A stretch of DNA of 64,000 nucleotides from Ophioderma brevispina (taxonomy: Eukaryota > Echinodermata > Ophiuroidea > Amphilepidida > Ophiodermatidae). Shown piece by piece: positions 34,418-45,508 of the stretch. The notes below the pieces were generated by a model, which was given only the letters and a program-made list of their open reading frames with translations, did no database searches and had not been told where the DNA came from. Location of the stretch: NCBI GenBank assembly GCA_023653785.1, contig JAMKCH010058009.1, positions 62,001-126,000 on the forward strand. Direction: 5' to 3'. Both the position numbers and the translations under genes were made by a program. Within the stretch, counting starts at the first letter, position 1. Every line of letters starts with the position of its first letter.

Positions 34418-35268
34418 TTGTTTTGCTTCGGATCCAAGATGATAGCCAACATGGGCGCCTCAAAGACCTGCAAAGTGCTACATACCTGATTTAGTCGTAT
34501 AGTCACAAAAAGAGAAAATAAATTAAGGGATGTCTATTAGAAACTCATATCTGCCTCTTTTGCTTTAGTGATTATGTTTAACATTCAATATGGCGACCAA
34601 TTTGTCCGCCTTCAAAATGTGTTAAAGCGTAGAAATTACCTTATATCGTCCCAAAATTAGTCTGAAAGTGGGAATTAAAGTATGAGAAATGTGCGTTTGA
34701 CCAATTAAATATCAAAGCTGGTACTTTTGTTTGGTTAACCTATTTGAAATTCAAGATGGCGGCTAATATCACCGAGTTCCAAAAATCTTGATAGCGACTT
34801 TTGTATATAGCCGACATCTTAGGAGTTATGAGTTACTAATGATATTAGACATATTTTGATTTGCTCTTTTATCATTCTTTTTTGGTGCTATGTCTAGATA
34901 TACGACAGAAATATGGAAATTTTTAAGGTTTAAATTGTTTGAATGCGGCCATGTTGGCCGCCATCTTAAATTTTAACAAAGGAAATTGGCAGCTGTGTGT
35001 TTATACTGGTCAAACACATATATCGCATACTTTAAGACTTTTATTATTATTGCGACCGTTGCATTTAATTTTAAGAATGCATATCATACAAACAAGACAG
35101 ATATGAGTTTCCTGTGGACAAAGACATACATCTCTTACGTAAATTTATAATTGTATTATTTTTTGACTATACAATTCAATATTACAGGTATACATCGTTT
35201 AATGTTTTACAGATGGTTGGAGCGGCCATGTTGGCTGCCATCTTGGCTCCAAAGCAAGATAATAATAA
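34418..35268. mobile_element. TIR element carrying repeated AAGATGGC motifs
   Basis: The left terminus (34431-34467, GATCCAAGATGATAGCCAAC...) matches the reverse complement of 35217-35255 (GAGCCAAGATGGCAGCCAAC...), and similarity extends outward over TTGCTT. An inner inverted pair AAACTCATATCTG / CAGATATGAGTTT lies near 34542 and 35097. AAGATGGCGGC (YY1 consensus) occurs at 34753-34763 and, inverted, at 34957-34967. No transposase was found. Confidence 0.7.
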
Positions 35269-35339
35269 TGTAAGTTGAGTGTTTGGGCCTGAAACCGTAT
35301 TATTCATCTACAAGAATGTTGTGCTTTTTGAAGAATGTA

Positions 35340-37620
35340 CACAGACGAGTGTACATGATTTTTTAAGTAGTTTGAAAAAGATGGAAGAACAGAAATGGGC
35401 CTGTAATTTGCAATGTTATATGTGCATCTCTGTTTTTGTAAAAGGAATGACTGGCTGATTTGAGGTGATCTGGGAAAGTTCTGGTGAGAAGTGATTGGTT
35501 AAATATGTGCATCAGAGGCGATATGATGTTATCATAATGATTTGTTAGCAATCCCAGCAGTACTATCTCGTCGGTACACGCACTTTTACCAGGTTTCAGC
35601 AGGTGGCGAAGTTTGTGCATTTCATCTGCAGTAACTGGATTCAGGAAAATTGAGGTGAATGTGTTTTTGGAAGGTATTTATTAAATGAGTTATTGGAAGG
35701 TGGAATTTTGTTAGCTAAGTTTTCGCCCAGGTTAGTGAAGTGATCGTTGAATGCATTAGCTATGTCAAGCGGGTCAGTTATCTGCTTATTATTATGAGTG
35801 AAATGGTCATGGATTTGTTTGGTGGATACCTTCCTGCCTAGAATGTTGTTGAGGACTATTTTAATAAGTCATTTTTGAAATTCTGAATTTGTTCTGTGTT
35901 GTGTTTTTTCTTGGCAATACGAATAATGTGAGTTAATTTGTTTTTGTATTGTTTGTATTGTTGTTTGGTTGCTGGTGTTTTTTTCTTTAGGTATGTTTTG
36001 TAGAGGCCGTGCTTGTGTTTGATTGACTTGGAAAATGCTGTTGTCATCCAGGGCTGCTTATGGTTACAATTTTTAAGGTCTTCTTTGGTAAGGGGAATGA
36101 TTCGTTGTAATTTTTGGTATAAGTTGTAATGAAGCTGTATGCTATGTTAGGGTCATTTTCTGTGAGTATTTATGTTCCCATGATTCAGTGTTGAGTCTAA
36201 AAAAAAAAAAAAAAAAAAATTATTGGAAGGTGGAATTTTGTTAGCTAAGTTTTCGCCCAGGTTAGTGAAGTGATCGTTGAATGCATTAGCTATGTCAAGC
36301 GGGTCAGTTATCTGCTTATTATTATGAGTGAAATGGTCATGGATTTGTTTGGTGGATACCTTCCTGCCTAGAATGTTGTTGAGGACTATTTAATAAGTCA
36401 TTTTTGAAATTCTGAATTTGTTCTGTGTTGTGTTTTTTCTTGGCAATACGAATAATGTGAGTTAATTTGTTTTTGTATTGTTTGTATTGTTGTTTGGTTG
36501 CTGGTGTTTTTTTCTTTAGGTATGTTTTGTAGAGGCCGTGCTTGTGTTTGATTGACTTGGAAAATGCTGTTGTCATCCAGGGCTGCTTATGGTTACAATT
36601 TTTAAGGTCTTCTTTGGTAAGGGGAATGATTCGTTGTAATTTTTGGTATAAGTTGTAATGAAGCTGTATGCTATGTTAGGGTCATTTTCTGTGAGTATTT
36701 ATGTTCCCATGATTCAGTGTTGAGTCTAAAAAAAAAAAAAAAAAAAAATTATTGGAAGGTGGAATTTTGTTAGCTAAGTTTTCGCCCAGGTTAGTGAAGT
36801 GATCGTTGAATGCATTAGCTATGTCAAGCGGGTCAGTTATCTGCTTATTATTATGAGTGAAATGGTCAAGAATGTTGTTGAGGACTATTTAATAAGTCAT
36901 TTTTGAATTTCTGAATTTGTTCTGTGTTGTGTTTTTTCTTGGCAATACGAATAATGTGAGTTAATTTGTTTTTGTATTGTTTGTATTGTTGTTTGGTGCT
37001 TGTGTTTGATTGACTTGGAAAATGCTGTTGTCATCCAGGGCTGCTTATGGTTACAATTTTTAAGGTCTTCTTTGTAAGGGGAATGATTCGTTGTAATTTT
37101 TGGTATAAGTTGTAATGAAGCTGTATGCTATGTTAGGGTCATTTTCTGTGAGTATTTATGTTCCCATGATTCAGTGTTGAGTCTACGGTTAAATGTGCGA
37201 ATGTTGTGATCTCTGAAGTCACGTTTAGTGATTGTTGTTTTTGTGGCATGCTTATGCTTAAAGATATAATGAGGAATATTGGGAAGTGATCTGTAGTGTC
37301 AGTGACAAATATCCCTGGTATGTAGTCTGTGTCAGTGGAGTTGGTGATAATGTTGTCAATAAGCGTGGCTGTGTTTATATGCGTAATTCTTGTAGGTCTG
37401 TTAATTTTGGGGATATAAGAGTTTGCAAGTGATGTGTTAATAAAGTCATTAATGTGTGGATGAGTGGAATAATTGAGAAGATTGATATTAAAGTCACCGA
37501 CAATATAGACATCACGGTTGGTTTTATTTATATAGTTCAGTGAGAAGCTGCTCGAAGCTGTTGTTAAAATTTTGGATTATGTGTTCATGCAGTCTGTAAA
37601 TAACTCCGACATGAATGATG
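35340..37620 (-). mobile_element. CR1/Jockey-like LINE fragment with internal triplication
   Basis: From high to low coordinates on the minus strand: endonuclease C-terminal part (about 37200-37520; GDFNINLL, then a P-K-I-NRPTRI-like stretch, then LIDNIITNSTDT), then the linker region KSIKHKHGLYKTYLKKKT, then the start of the reverse transcriptase (LKPGKSACTDE; FNQSLLTRTFPDHLKSA; NYRP-I in a shifted frame at about 35385). Motifs match CR1/Jockey-type LINEs. It is the same family as 45700-49230. The linker region is present three times in tandem. Confidence 0.85.
35690..37187. repeat. Tandem triplication of about 510 bp joined by A21 runs
   Basis: Unit 1 is 35690-36198, unit 2 36220-36727, unit 3 36749-37187. 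Units 1 and 2 are almost identical; unit 3 lacks two internal blocks of about 30-40 bp. Units 1-2 and 2-3 are each joined by exactly 21 A residues (36199-36219, 36728-36748) following GAGTCT. At the end of unit 3 the sequence continues GAGTCTACGGTTAAATG into the rest of the LINE, with no A-run. Confidence 0.92.
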
Positions 37621-37976
37621 CATTACAAAATCCTCAGAAAATTGGCATACCTGTTTTTTTTTATTAAGTGGCTAATGTAATTTATATTGGAATTCAATAG
37701 AAATTAGAAAATAAACACGAAAAGCCCACGGGAGCCATTTTTGTCACATATGGCCCTGGACTAAAATCACTTTCTGCTTCAACTCAACAAATACAATAAT
37801 TTCAATCTGTAGACCAATACATATCACAGATTTTAATTCAGTAAAAAAATGTTAAAATTATTGAAATATGTTTCTGAACACAATCAAAACCGTGTCTCAT
37901 TGTTTGTTTAGACCGCTTGAAACCAGTTCCAACCAGAAAGAACCGGTCAGGACCGGCGAGAAACCATTTGACTTTG
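37621..37976. other. No recognised gene
   Basis: AT-rich DNA between the LINE and the tandem array. Nothing recognised. Confidence 0.4.
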
Positions 37977-38170
37977 TTCAATAGGCCCATTAATTTAATC
38001 CAATATAACTTGATCCATTCTTACTCTATTCAATAGGCCCATTAATTTAATCCAATATAACTTGATCCATTCTTACTCTATTCAATAGGCCCATTAATTT
38101 AATCCAATATAACTTGAACCATTCTTACTCTATTCAATTGGCCCATTTAATTTATTCCAATATTTTCACC
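37977..38170. repeat. 52-bp tandem repeat, about 3.6 copies
   Basis: The unit begins TTCAATAGGCCCATTAATTT and continues AATCCAATATAACTTGATCC. The first two copies are identical; the last is degenerate and truncated. Confidence 0.92.
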
Positions 38171-38379
38171 CACACATTTCATATTACAGAATGAATGTCC
38201 CACGCTTTGTTCGGACATATTGTGCAATAGATATGGGGAAATAATTGGGCAAATTTCCGAACTACGTCAGTTTTCATAAACCACTGTCGATTTTAGAAAA
38301 TTTGCAGTCTTCACTTTCAAATGGCAAAGAAGATGCGCACTATGATTGGCTTTCATGTAGTGAAGGAATTTTGCGTATC

Positions 38380-38970
38380 CGATGTACCGTTTAAAAAATA
38401 TAGCGATTACGCCGATTTCTGCATATTAATTAGCTCATTTTGCATATGTAATTTGCCCGAAATTACGCCCAAAATTTAATCAGGTCGAGAGCTCTTCAAC
38501 CTGCTTCCTTCCACCAAGTTACATCATTATAAGAAATGACCTAAATCCTACTTGTTCCAAAATTAATCTGGCTGCTTGTTTCAGTTTTGCTGTTTTTGGT
38601 TTGATTTTTGCCTTTCATTGCAATATTTCTGAATTCCATCTCGGCGCTGTGATCTATATGAAATGGCGCCTTAGAAAGCCATGTATGTATGTATTATACA
38701 CCTTTCAGAACTCCAGATAACTTGTAAACAAGCCTTGCGGGAACTTTTTTAAATTATGCAAATTAGACACTTAATTATCATATTTTACACCCAAAATCTA
38801 ATCAGGTCGAGAACTCATCAACCCACTTCTTTCCACCAAGTTACATCATTGTCGCCCTTACGGAACTCCAGATAAATCGTACACAAAGTGGGTTAACATT
38901 TTTATCACGGACGGACGGATGGACGAAAGAAGGGATGGACGAACGAAGGGATGGACGAACGGACGGACGC
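38380..38970. repeat. Duplicated 130-bp block and GGACGAAC minisatellite
   Basis: The block with AATTTAATCAGGTCGAGAGC ... CCACCAAGTTACATCATT at about 38465-38530 recurs at about 38790-38855, and AACTCCAGATAA occurs at 38708 and 38873. A short tandem array of GGAC/GAACGAAGG words covers about 38908-38970. This arrangement is typical of a dispersed repeat; the family is unknown to me. Confidence 0.65.
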
Positions 38971-39245
38971 TGCTCATTAATAGCCCCCGTTCCGAACTCG
39001 TGCGGCGGGGACATTTACACACGAACTACAATCCTCGAATAAACTCCTTGGAACACCGCACACATGTTTTATTGTTAATAGTGTAGTGATGAATTTTATG
39101 AGGAAGTTGGTACCTTAAGCATTCTTTTCCCTTCCCCTCTCCCCATCGTTCAATGTTGTAACACCTTGGAAACATTCCGAGTGCATTGTCGTTTCTCAAC
39201 ATTGTATGGGAAGTGGGGGAAACGTTTATCACTGAGTCTCTACAG

Positions 39246-39275
39246 CGGCGTTTGTAAAACACGGAATCGCCTAAA
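39246..39275 (+). repeat. 30-bp inverted repeat, left member
   Basis: CGGCGTTTGTAAAACACGGA plus ten more bases recur exactly inverted at 40693-40722, about 1.45 kb away. Outer bases (CTCTACAG) also correspond. It may mark the ends of an element. No gene is recognised between the two members except the hAT-like MITE at 40143. Confidence 0.75.
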
Positions 39276-40142
39276 ACGCCTACTTCGCCTAAATTTCCCT
39301 GTGTTGATGTATTATCACCTAGAATATTTAGTTGAATCTTGTAGAACCAACAATTACCTAAAAACAAATATCTTTGAAAATCAAAATTTTGGTGTGTTTG
39401 TCCCAAAAATTCTGGTTGAATTTTGTAAACTTACGCAGAGCAAAAATGTGGTGACTATTTGATCAAACAACGAATTCTCCTAACTTTCACTTCTGTGGCA
39501 GAAATCTCAATCATTAGTCTCGGTCCCAGCCTGCACGGAGTCATCTCATTTATTAGCTTGATTAGTCTCTAGCACAGAAAAGTTTTATGAATGGCGGGAT
39601 GAATGAGCGGTGTGAGCTTATTACCGCGGGTAATTGACGGTCAATTTGAGGCAGATCGAGACAGCTTGTTAAGTGTTCATACCGTCCTCATGTCAAGATG
39701 CCGGATGAAAAGGCAAGACAAAATATACATATGCATACAAAGCAATTGGCAATGTCTTGTTTCGCCACCACCAGTGATGTCATAGTTCGACAGTTAACCA
39801 ACATACCATTCACATCATAGGCTACCGGGCTTTATTCCGGCTTTAGTCCGTTAACAACTTATTCCGTCATTGAGTTAGGGGGTCAAATGACGTCACGGGT
39901 GGCCATCAATTTTGCAAGACTATTCAGAGTGGAAATTGGTGAAGACCGAGCTGAGACTGAGGGATCAGACCAGGGGTTCGTCCGCGAAACTCAGTCGTAA
40001 ATCTACGTGCATACTATGTCATGCCTGAGTGGATCAACTTATCCAAAGCACTGTGTAAATGGTATGAAAATGTCTATTATGTAGGACATACGCTTGAGTT
40101 AGTATACACGTAGGGTTACGCATGAGGTTCGCGAACGGACCC
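39276..40142. other. No recognised gene
   Basis: Short open frames on both strands only. No domain or repeat partner seen. Confidence 0.35.
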
Positions 40143-40416
40143 CAGGCCCGTAGCCAGGATTTTTCCGGGGGGGGGGCGTGGATTTTTCCAAAAGTGGACC
40201 TTTTTTCCCAAAATGTGGACCTTTTCACAATAGAAGGGGTGTAAATGTGGCAAAAGCGGACCTTTTTACCCAAATATTGCCCTTTTTTGACAAAAAAAAG
40301 CACCTAAAACCCCTATTTTTTCCTAGCTCGCACACATCATTTGTGTGGACCTTTTTGGAATTTTGGAGATTTGAGTTGGTACATCGCACCCCCGCATCCC
40401 CCTGGCTACGGCCCTG
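40143..40416. mobile_element. hAT-like MITE
   Basis: Left end CAGGCCCGTAGCCAGG and, inverted from the right, CAGGGCCGTAGCCAGG. The body holds repeated GTGGACCTTTTT words and a G-run. Flanking 8-mers do not match, so the target duplication has decayed or the edges are off by a few bases. Confidence 0.65.
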
Positions 40417-40692
40417 GATCAGACTCAGTCATAAGACTAATTAGATTCTCGGTCTCATTAAATGTGTCTGAGCTCACTGCCTATCTTTTATTGATTTTAG
40501 TAGAATTACTAAATCACTTTTTATCAATAAGAAAAATACGCATTTCCGCCTGTGTAAATCTGTGCAGTCTTCATATTCAGCACCACGCAGTGATCCTGCG
40601 TGTATCGGAGGATTATTTTTACTTAACTAGGGAGTCCTGTTTTCGCGCCAGTGAAGCAATTCCATAAATGGAGGGTAGGGAGAATTAAGCGA

Positions 40693-40722
40693 TTTAGGCG
40701 ATTCCGTGTTTTACAAACGCCG
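40693..40722 (-). repeat. 30-bp inverted repeat, right member
   Basis: Exact reverse complement of 39246-39275. Confidence 0.75.
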
Positions 40723-40757
40723 TCTCTACAGTGTTCCAAGTCTTTTTGCGAGGATTG

Positions 40758-41940
40758 TAGTCCAGCGGTAGACCAATCGACCTTGCATATAACCTTGCAA
40801 AAGAGTCTGATCGAAATGTTTTGATGGTTTCTAAGCAACATCAACATTGACCTGCCGATTCCAAATCTTGATGATGCAACTTTTGCATCCTTGAACATTT
40901 TGAGATATATGGAAGCCTTGGAAGGGGTAAACTAACAGGGGTAAATTGTTGAACGTTTTATACGGAGTTAATCTGGTTCTCTGGTTCTAAGGATTAAAAG
41001 GTATAGTTTGTTTTATAATGGCAATCATTTTAACACAGTAGGCTTGAACTGGTTCAAGGTCACCCTGGGGTAAAAAGTTATAATGCATAGATCTCAAAAT
41101 GGGCTAAAATTCTTCATGCTTTTAAATAGTAATATAAAATACATGTTATGTGATTTGATTGGTATTGGGGATATAATTAAGGGGGCATAGTATCAAGGTC
41201 CACAGGGTCTACATAAAGTAAATGTACATTTCCTGTTGTAGCATTCCCATATGAACAACTTGAGACCAATTTGAAACCAATCGGATCAATATAACTGTTT
41301 ACTCCCATGACTTTTAAATAGACACTGGCACATTTGAAAAATAGTGCGCCCTCAAGATTTTTCAAAATCGATATTTTTGCATGGTTGTAAAGCTTTTATA
41401 TACAAAAGCCCTCACCCGAAATGATTAAGACCAAATCAGCTTCCTTATGGGTAAACAGAACGATTTTATAATTTAGCGTCGCCGGCGACGTTAAATTCAG
41501 CAGACGACGAAAATGGCGTTTAACACAGGAACATGCACTCCGTATGCATGTTTCTCACGCTATGCACATTGTTTGACCGGTCTATAACCTTTGTGGTTTT
41601 AATGTCAGTGAGTACGAGTCAAAAATATGCTTATATTTCAATAGAAAACATAGGCTGAATTTCGTATTTGCTCTATACGAAATTAGAAATTTCACAATTT
41701 TTGTACCAAAGATTCAGTTCTCAGCTTAATCCTTAATGGGGATATTTTTGATATCAGAATTGTCACATTTTTTCGGGACACCTGTTATTTTAAATCTCTC
41801 GTTGCACCTTTAACCCCGTGTGAAACAGCCCCTTCCCTATCTCAAAATGCTCAAGGATGACATTGCATCATCAAGTTGTGGAATCAGCAGGTCAATGTTG
41901 CCCAGAAACATCAAGACTTTATGGGCCTACCGCATGACTA
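40758..41940. mobile_element. Palindromic DNA element, family A, copy 2, interrupted
   Basis: Ends TAGTCCAGCGGTAGACC and, inverted, TAGTCATGCGGTAGGCCC. The arms (about 40758-40920 and about 41815-41940) share ACATT-GACCTGC-GATTCCAAAT and ATGATGCAA with each other and with copy 1 at 19963-20890. The interior shares GGTTCAAGGTCACCCTGGGG and AGGTCCACAGGGTCTA with copy 1. About 490 bp with no counterpart in copy 1 (41322-41812) break it. Confidence 0.75.
41322..41812. mobile_element. Element inserted in family A copy 2
   Basis: The left part (41322-41480) is related to 31677-31855 and the right part (41670-41812) to 26805-26975. The two outside loci therefore each look like one half of a longer element that is whole here. 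Termini: GACACTGGCACATTTG on the left, CACCTGTTATTTTAAATCTC near the right. No coding region was found. Confidence 0.6.
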
Positions 41941-42242
41941 AACGATGTAACAGGGGACAGCGTGTTACAACTTCATGGAATGCCCCAAATGTGTTTGCAT
42001 TTTCATGTACCATTATGATAAAGAAGTAACGTGAAGAAAGGTTTTCGTGTTTGTGAGTGTCTTAATTTTTTTAACTTGTGTCCCTCGGTTTCGGCTGCTA
42101 ACTGTTATACTTTGAAATTAAACTACCACGGTTAAATATACAAGCTTTTCTCGTTTTTCAATAACTAGTATTTCCTTATTGTTAGTGGAAGCAATTAATT
42201 TATCATCATTGTTGTTCATATACACTGTGGTAATGTACTAGT

Positions 42243-42819
42243 TCATTGTGATTCTCTGTTTCTGACAATTAACTCGGTGCTATTTGGAAATTCATTCATG
42301 TTTGTTTGATTAATTCCAGTGAGAAGCGAAGCAGCAAGAGTTAAAGTTGCAACCAGACTAAAAACAATAAATATGATAAGCAAGCAGCGGTCTACAACAA
42401 TAGCTACTTGGTGCCAATCAGCCCGTATTGCTTCTGCCAATTCTTTTCTTGAATGTCCTTCACCAGATAATCCAGTCTCTTCTTGGTTTCAGTGTTCTCG
42501 CTGTCACATTGCAATCGCGTTGTGCGTGCAGGCGTTTGATGATTCACTCTTGTATGCTCATTTCGATATTCACATTGTTCTTCATCATTATTGTGTAATA
42601 CTATGTGTTCGCCTTCTTCAAGAGGATTAATTTTCTGGACATTAATGATTATTTGCGATTGGTCCAGGTGTCGAAGACAGACGATTGCTGGAAGGACGTC
42701 AAGGAAAAGCCACCTTACACATCGTGGAACTGGACGTGCACTGGACCCAATATGAATCACTAATACTGTACATACTACGGAAACACACACCATCACGATC
42801 ATAACCAGGAAGAATGTAT
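42243..42819 (-). CDS. Terminal exon of a nicotinic acetylcholine receptor-like subunit, with a frameshift
   Basis: The minus strand encodes the C-terminal part of a Cys-loop ligand-gated ion channel subunit of the nicotinic acetylcholine receptor group, a plasma-membrane channel opened by transmitter. The exon begins after a clear splice acceptor (TTGTTGTTTAACAG, ending at 42820). It gives most of the third transmembrane helix (FFLVMIVMVCVSVVCTVLVI), then the conserved post-helix segment RWLFLDVLPAIVCL, a roughly 100-residue cytoplasmic loop, the amphipathic MA-like stretch, and the fourth helix preceded by DWHQVAIVVDRCLLIIF. It stops with TGA at 42243-42245 after an extracellular tail. The frame changes by one base at about 42440-42450, within GAAAAGAATTGG, just before the fourth-helix region. 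This could be a sequencing error at the A-run or a real inactivating mutation. Upstream exons (ligand-binding domain, helices 1-2) were not found in the window. Confidence 0.85.
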
Positions 42820-43970
42820 CTGTTAAACAACAAATAATGATAACGGTTAATACAATTTTCCGCTATACACTCTCACATAGTGTTTTCCACTGCTTCGTTG
42901 ATGAATCCCGGTAGGTACATTTATTATCATTTGAAATGAGGAGAAGCGCACGATTAGCAATCAGGGCATGGTTAAGCAAACACTTGCTGGAGAAATTTGG
43001 TGTTTACCAGGCCCGCCTCAAAGAATATGATGTTTATTCGCAATCAGCCTTTGGACATTGAATGCTAATTCCGACGAGAGACAAAGTAATATCAGGCTAG
43101 GATTTTATTTTCTCCAAAAATAAGATTAGGATGAATCAACAATTTACTGCAACTTTAACCGGGTTTGTATACGTCAATGTCGCCATTAAAACATGCTGAG
43201 CTATACAGTAATGCATTTTACTTGTAAGATCAATGGCTGAGTTTTGCTATACATGTATGAGTTTGGATTATCCAACCACTAAATCAGGCATTACGTGGCC
43301 TGGGATATCATGTGCATATTGGCCCCGCTTGAGAAGTCCGTGAGAAAACTGATAAATATTCCAAAAGCATGTAAAGGCGCTAACTATAATAGCTGCTTTG
43401 TGTTGTTATATTTGTGTGTTTTTTAATGTTTAAAACTTTAATTACATGTTTACTGCTTTGAAAATGTAGCGTATCTTCTTAATAATTTGAATACAATTTT
43501 GCCCCTAAAATCATTAATGCAAAGTTAAAAAATCATGGCGAACTTTGGAACTTGTTTCGAAAAAACAAAAAAACAAAAAATAATTTTACCATATTCTTAC
43601 CGTGCTATTAATAAATAAGTTTTCAAGTGTATGGTGCTAGAGCACGTTACTAGTCTATCTGAAAAGGTAGCCAAATCATTGTCAATACTATTCAAGTGAT
43701 TTATCATCATTAGATCATTGAAACTTGCAAGAATTTCTGTAAATTATTTTATACAGGGCAGCTATTGGGTTTATCGTCTTTTGGAATTAAATTCTTCATC
43801 TCTAACGTCCGCAACTGTATTTCAATGTACTTTTGAAAAAAAAAACACGGAGCGGGCCCCTTCCTTGTTGTTCATAGGTCCAGATAATAGAAAAACACCC
43901 GGACATAAATAAGCCCATAGCTGTTTTTTACGGATAGTTTCCTAATGTGGGCGGAGCAAACTATCAAAAA
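42820..43970 (-). other. Probable intron 5' of the receptor exon; no recognised exon
   Basis: Follows from the acceptor at 42820. I looked on the minus strand for the first and second transmembrane helices of the receptor and did not find them. A 64-codon plus-strand open frame at 43718-43912 has no domain. Confidence 0.4.
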
Positions 43971-43974
43971 GTCC

Positions 43975-44215
43975 CCAAGGTTTCATCCTTTGCTAATTGG
44001 GAAAAGGGGTAAGTTTTACAGGGGGGGCAACGTTTAAATGTTTTAATTGTTGTTAAATGTACACCATTGTTGTGTCAGTCATAAGGATTAAAAAAAAGTT
44101 TAAGAATTTTTTTTTTTTAAGGTTTTTTTTTTTTGTTTGTTGTGCATATTCACGGGAGATGGTTACTTAACTATCTGGAAATAACAAGTTCAAGGTCATA
44201 CTGGGGGTAGAGCCT
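43975..44215 (+). repeat. Family A fragment
   Basis: Shares the order AAGG...GGGGTAA, AAGGATTAAAA and TTCAAGGTCATACTGGGGG with the interior of family A copies 1 and 2. Only this central piece is present. Confidence 0.5.
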
Positions 44216-44288
44216 AGAATGCTCCGACGTCTTTTCCAAAGTGTGTTTCCACGTGTCGTCTCGAAAATATGTATTGAAACAGTCAAAG

Positions 44289-44690
44289 TCTTCTTCTTGT
44301 CGTGTCCAAAGAAACAGTGAATTTTTTTTTTCTTTTTCCCAAATATGATAAAGCCAGAGATGGGTAAAAACGATGGTTGCTTAACTGAATTCCGCAAGGT
44401 CCTTGTTTGTGCATTGTTGATACAGTGGGCAGAACCAGGAGATGTTTCATTGTCTGTGGCGCTGTTCCAAAACCACAGCTAGTGTCTTGATCTGCTTCAG
44501 GTAGCCCACTTCTGCAAGGAAATGTCGATCGGCAGTTGGTCTCAATCTGTGGAGGACAACCATTCAGCCCATGAGGTTCAATACCATTAAATGACAGACC
44601 AAGTCCTTTCTTTCCCACAATGCGACTTCTTATACTCCTTAGAGACTGATTCAAGAAGGTAGGACTTTGTTTAAGAAACGCTCTCTGGAT
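44289..44690 (-). mobile_element. 5'-truncated LINE, same family as 33302-33539
   Basis: The minus strand encodes RSGLPEADQDTSCGFGTAPQ followed by TMKHLLV, the same C-terminal knuckle region as the nested copy (there with a C before and after), preceded by a longer upstream piece (SLRSIRSRIVGKKGLGLS). It again ends in an AAG-rich tail on this strand (about 44289-44300). One frameshift is needed. The 5' border is approximate. Confidence 0.8.
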
Positions 44691-44902
44691 TTAAGGCGGT
44701 CTGAAAAGGTATCGTACACAAACATAGCTCAGTAGGCGGATATCCTTGGTGAGTTCCAGATTTATGGGCAGGGATCTGTGATTAAACAGTTATCATACGC
44801 TGATGATAGATCAACGAACACTAACTCCGGTTACCAGTCCTTTCTCAAATTAAACACCTCGATGTTGAGTTAGTTGAGTACTTGGCAGTTGTTGGCCGGA
44901 AA

Positions 44903-45087
44903 CAGGGGCGTAGCCAGGGGGGGAGGGGAAGCTGTCCCCTGTGGGGAATCTTGCGCCCCCCTTGCCCCCCCTGCAAAAAATAGTGATTTACATGGACATA
45001 TACTATTACTACAAATTTTACATATGCTTGCCCCCTGAAAATATATGTGCCCCCCTTGCCCCCCTGAAAAAAGCTGGCTCGCCACTG
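44903..45087. mobile_element. 185-bp hAT-like MITE with perfect 8-bp target duplication
   Basis: Starts CAGGGGCGTAGCCAGG and ends, inverted, CAGTGGCGAGCCAG. The 8-mer GCCGGAAA flanks it exactly on both sides (44895-44902 and 45088-45095). An 8-bp duplication with CAGNG termini is the rule for the hAT superfamily. The body has C-rich stretches (TTGCCCCCCCTG twice) and no coding region. Confidence 0.92.
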
Positions 45088-45095
45088 GCCGGAAA

Positions 45096-45508
45096 CCTGC
45101 TTGTTCTGTATGAGGTGTTCGTCTATATCACAGGTGCGATGCGATTGAGCAGGAGAGGTTCAAAGAGGCTGAGGAGTGATATTGGTCTATACGCCTTGGG
45201 ATTGGGTGGATCTTTCCCATGCGGCTTTAGAGTAGTGCCATAAACATGTGCCATAACAGTTCAACATTCCCCCGCATAGTTATAGGGCTTCTTATTACAT
45301 CTTACACACGGTCTAAAGGGAAGGTCACAAAGCCACTGCCCTATAAAGGAAGGTCAATATTTAAAGGGGTGATGGAGGAATGATTGTATTTCGTCATGTG
45401 AGCACAAATCGAACTGACATTTTTGGCGAAATTTGAGTTTTTTTATGCATATATATGAAAGTATATCATTCCTCTTAATTTTGATATACATTCAGGTGTC
45501 AGTCTCAA
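45096..45508. other. No recognised gene
   Basis: Mixed DNA without recognisable coding sequence or repeat partner. Confidence 0.35.
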
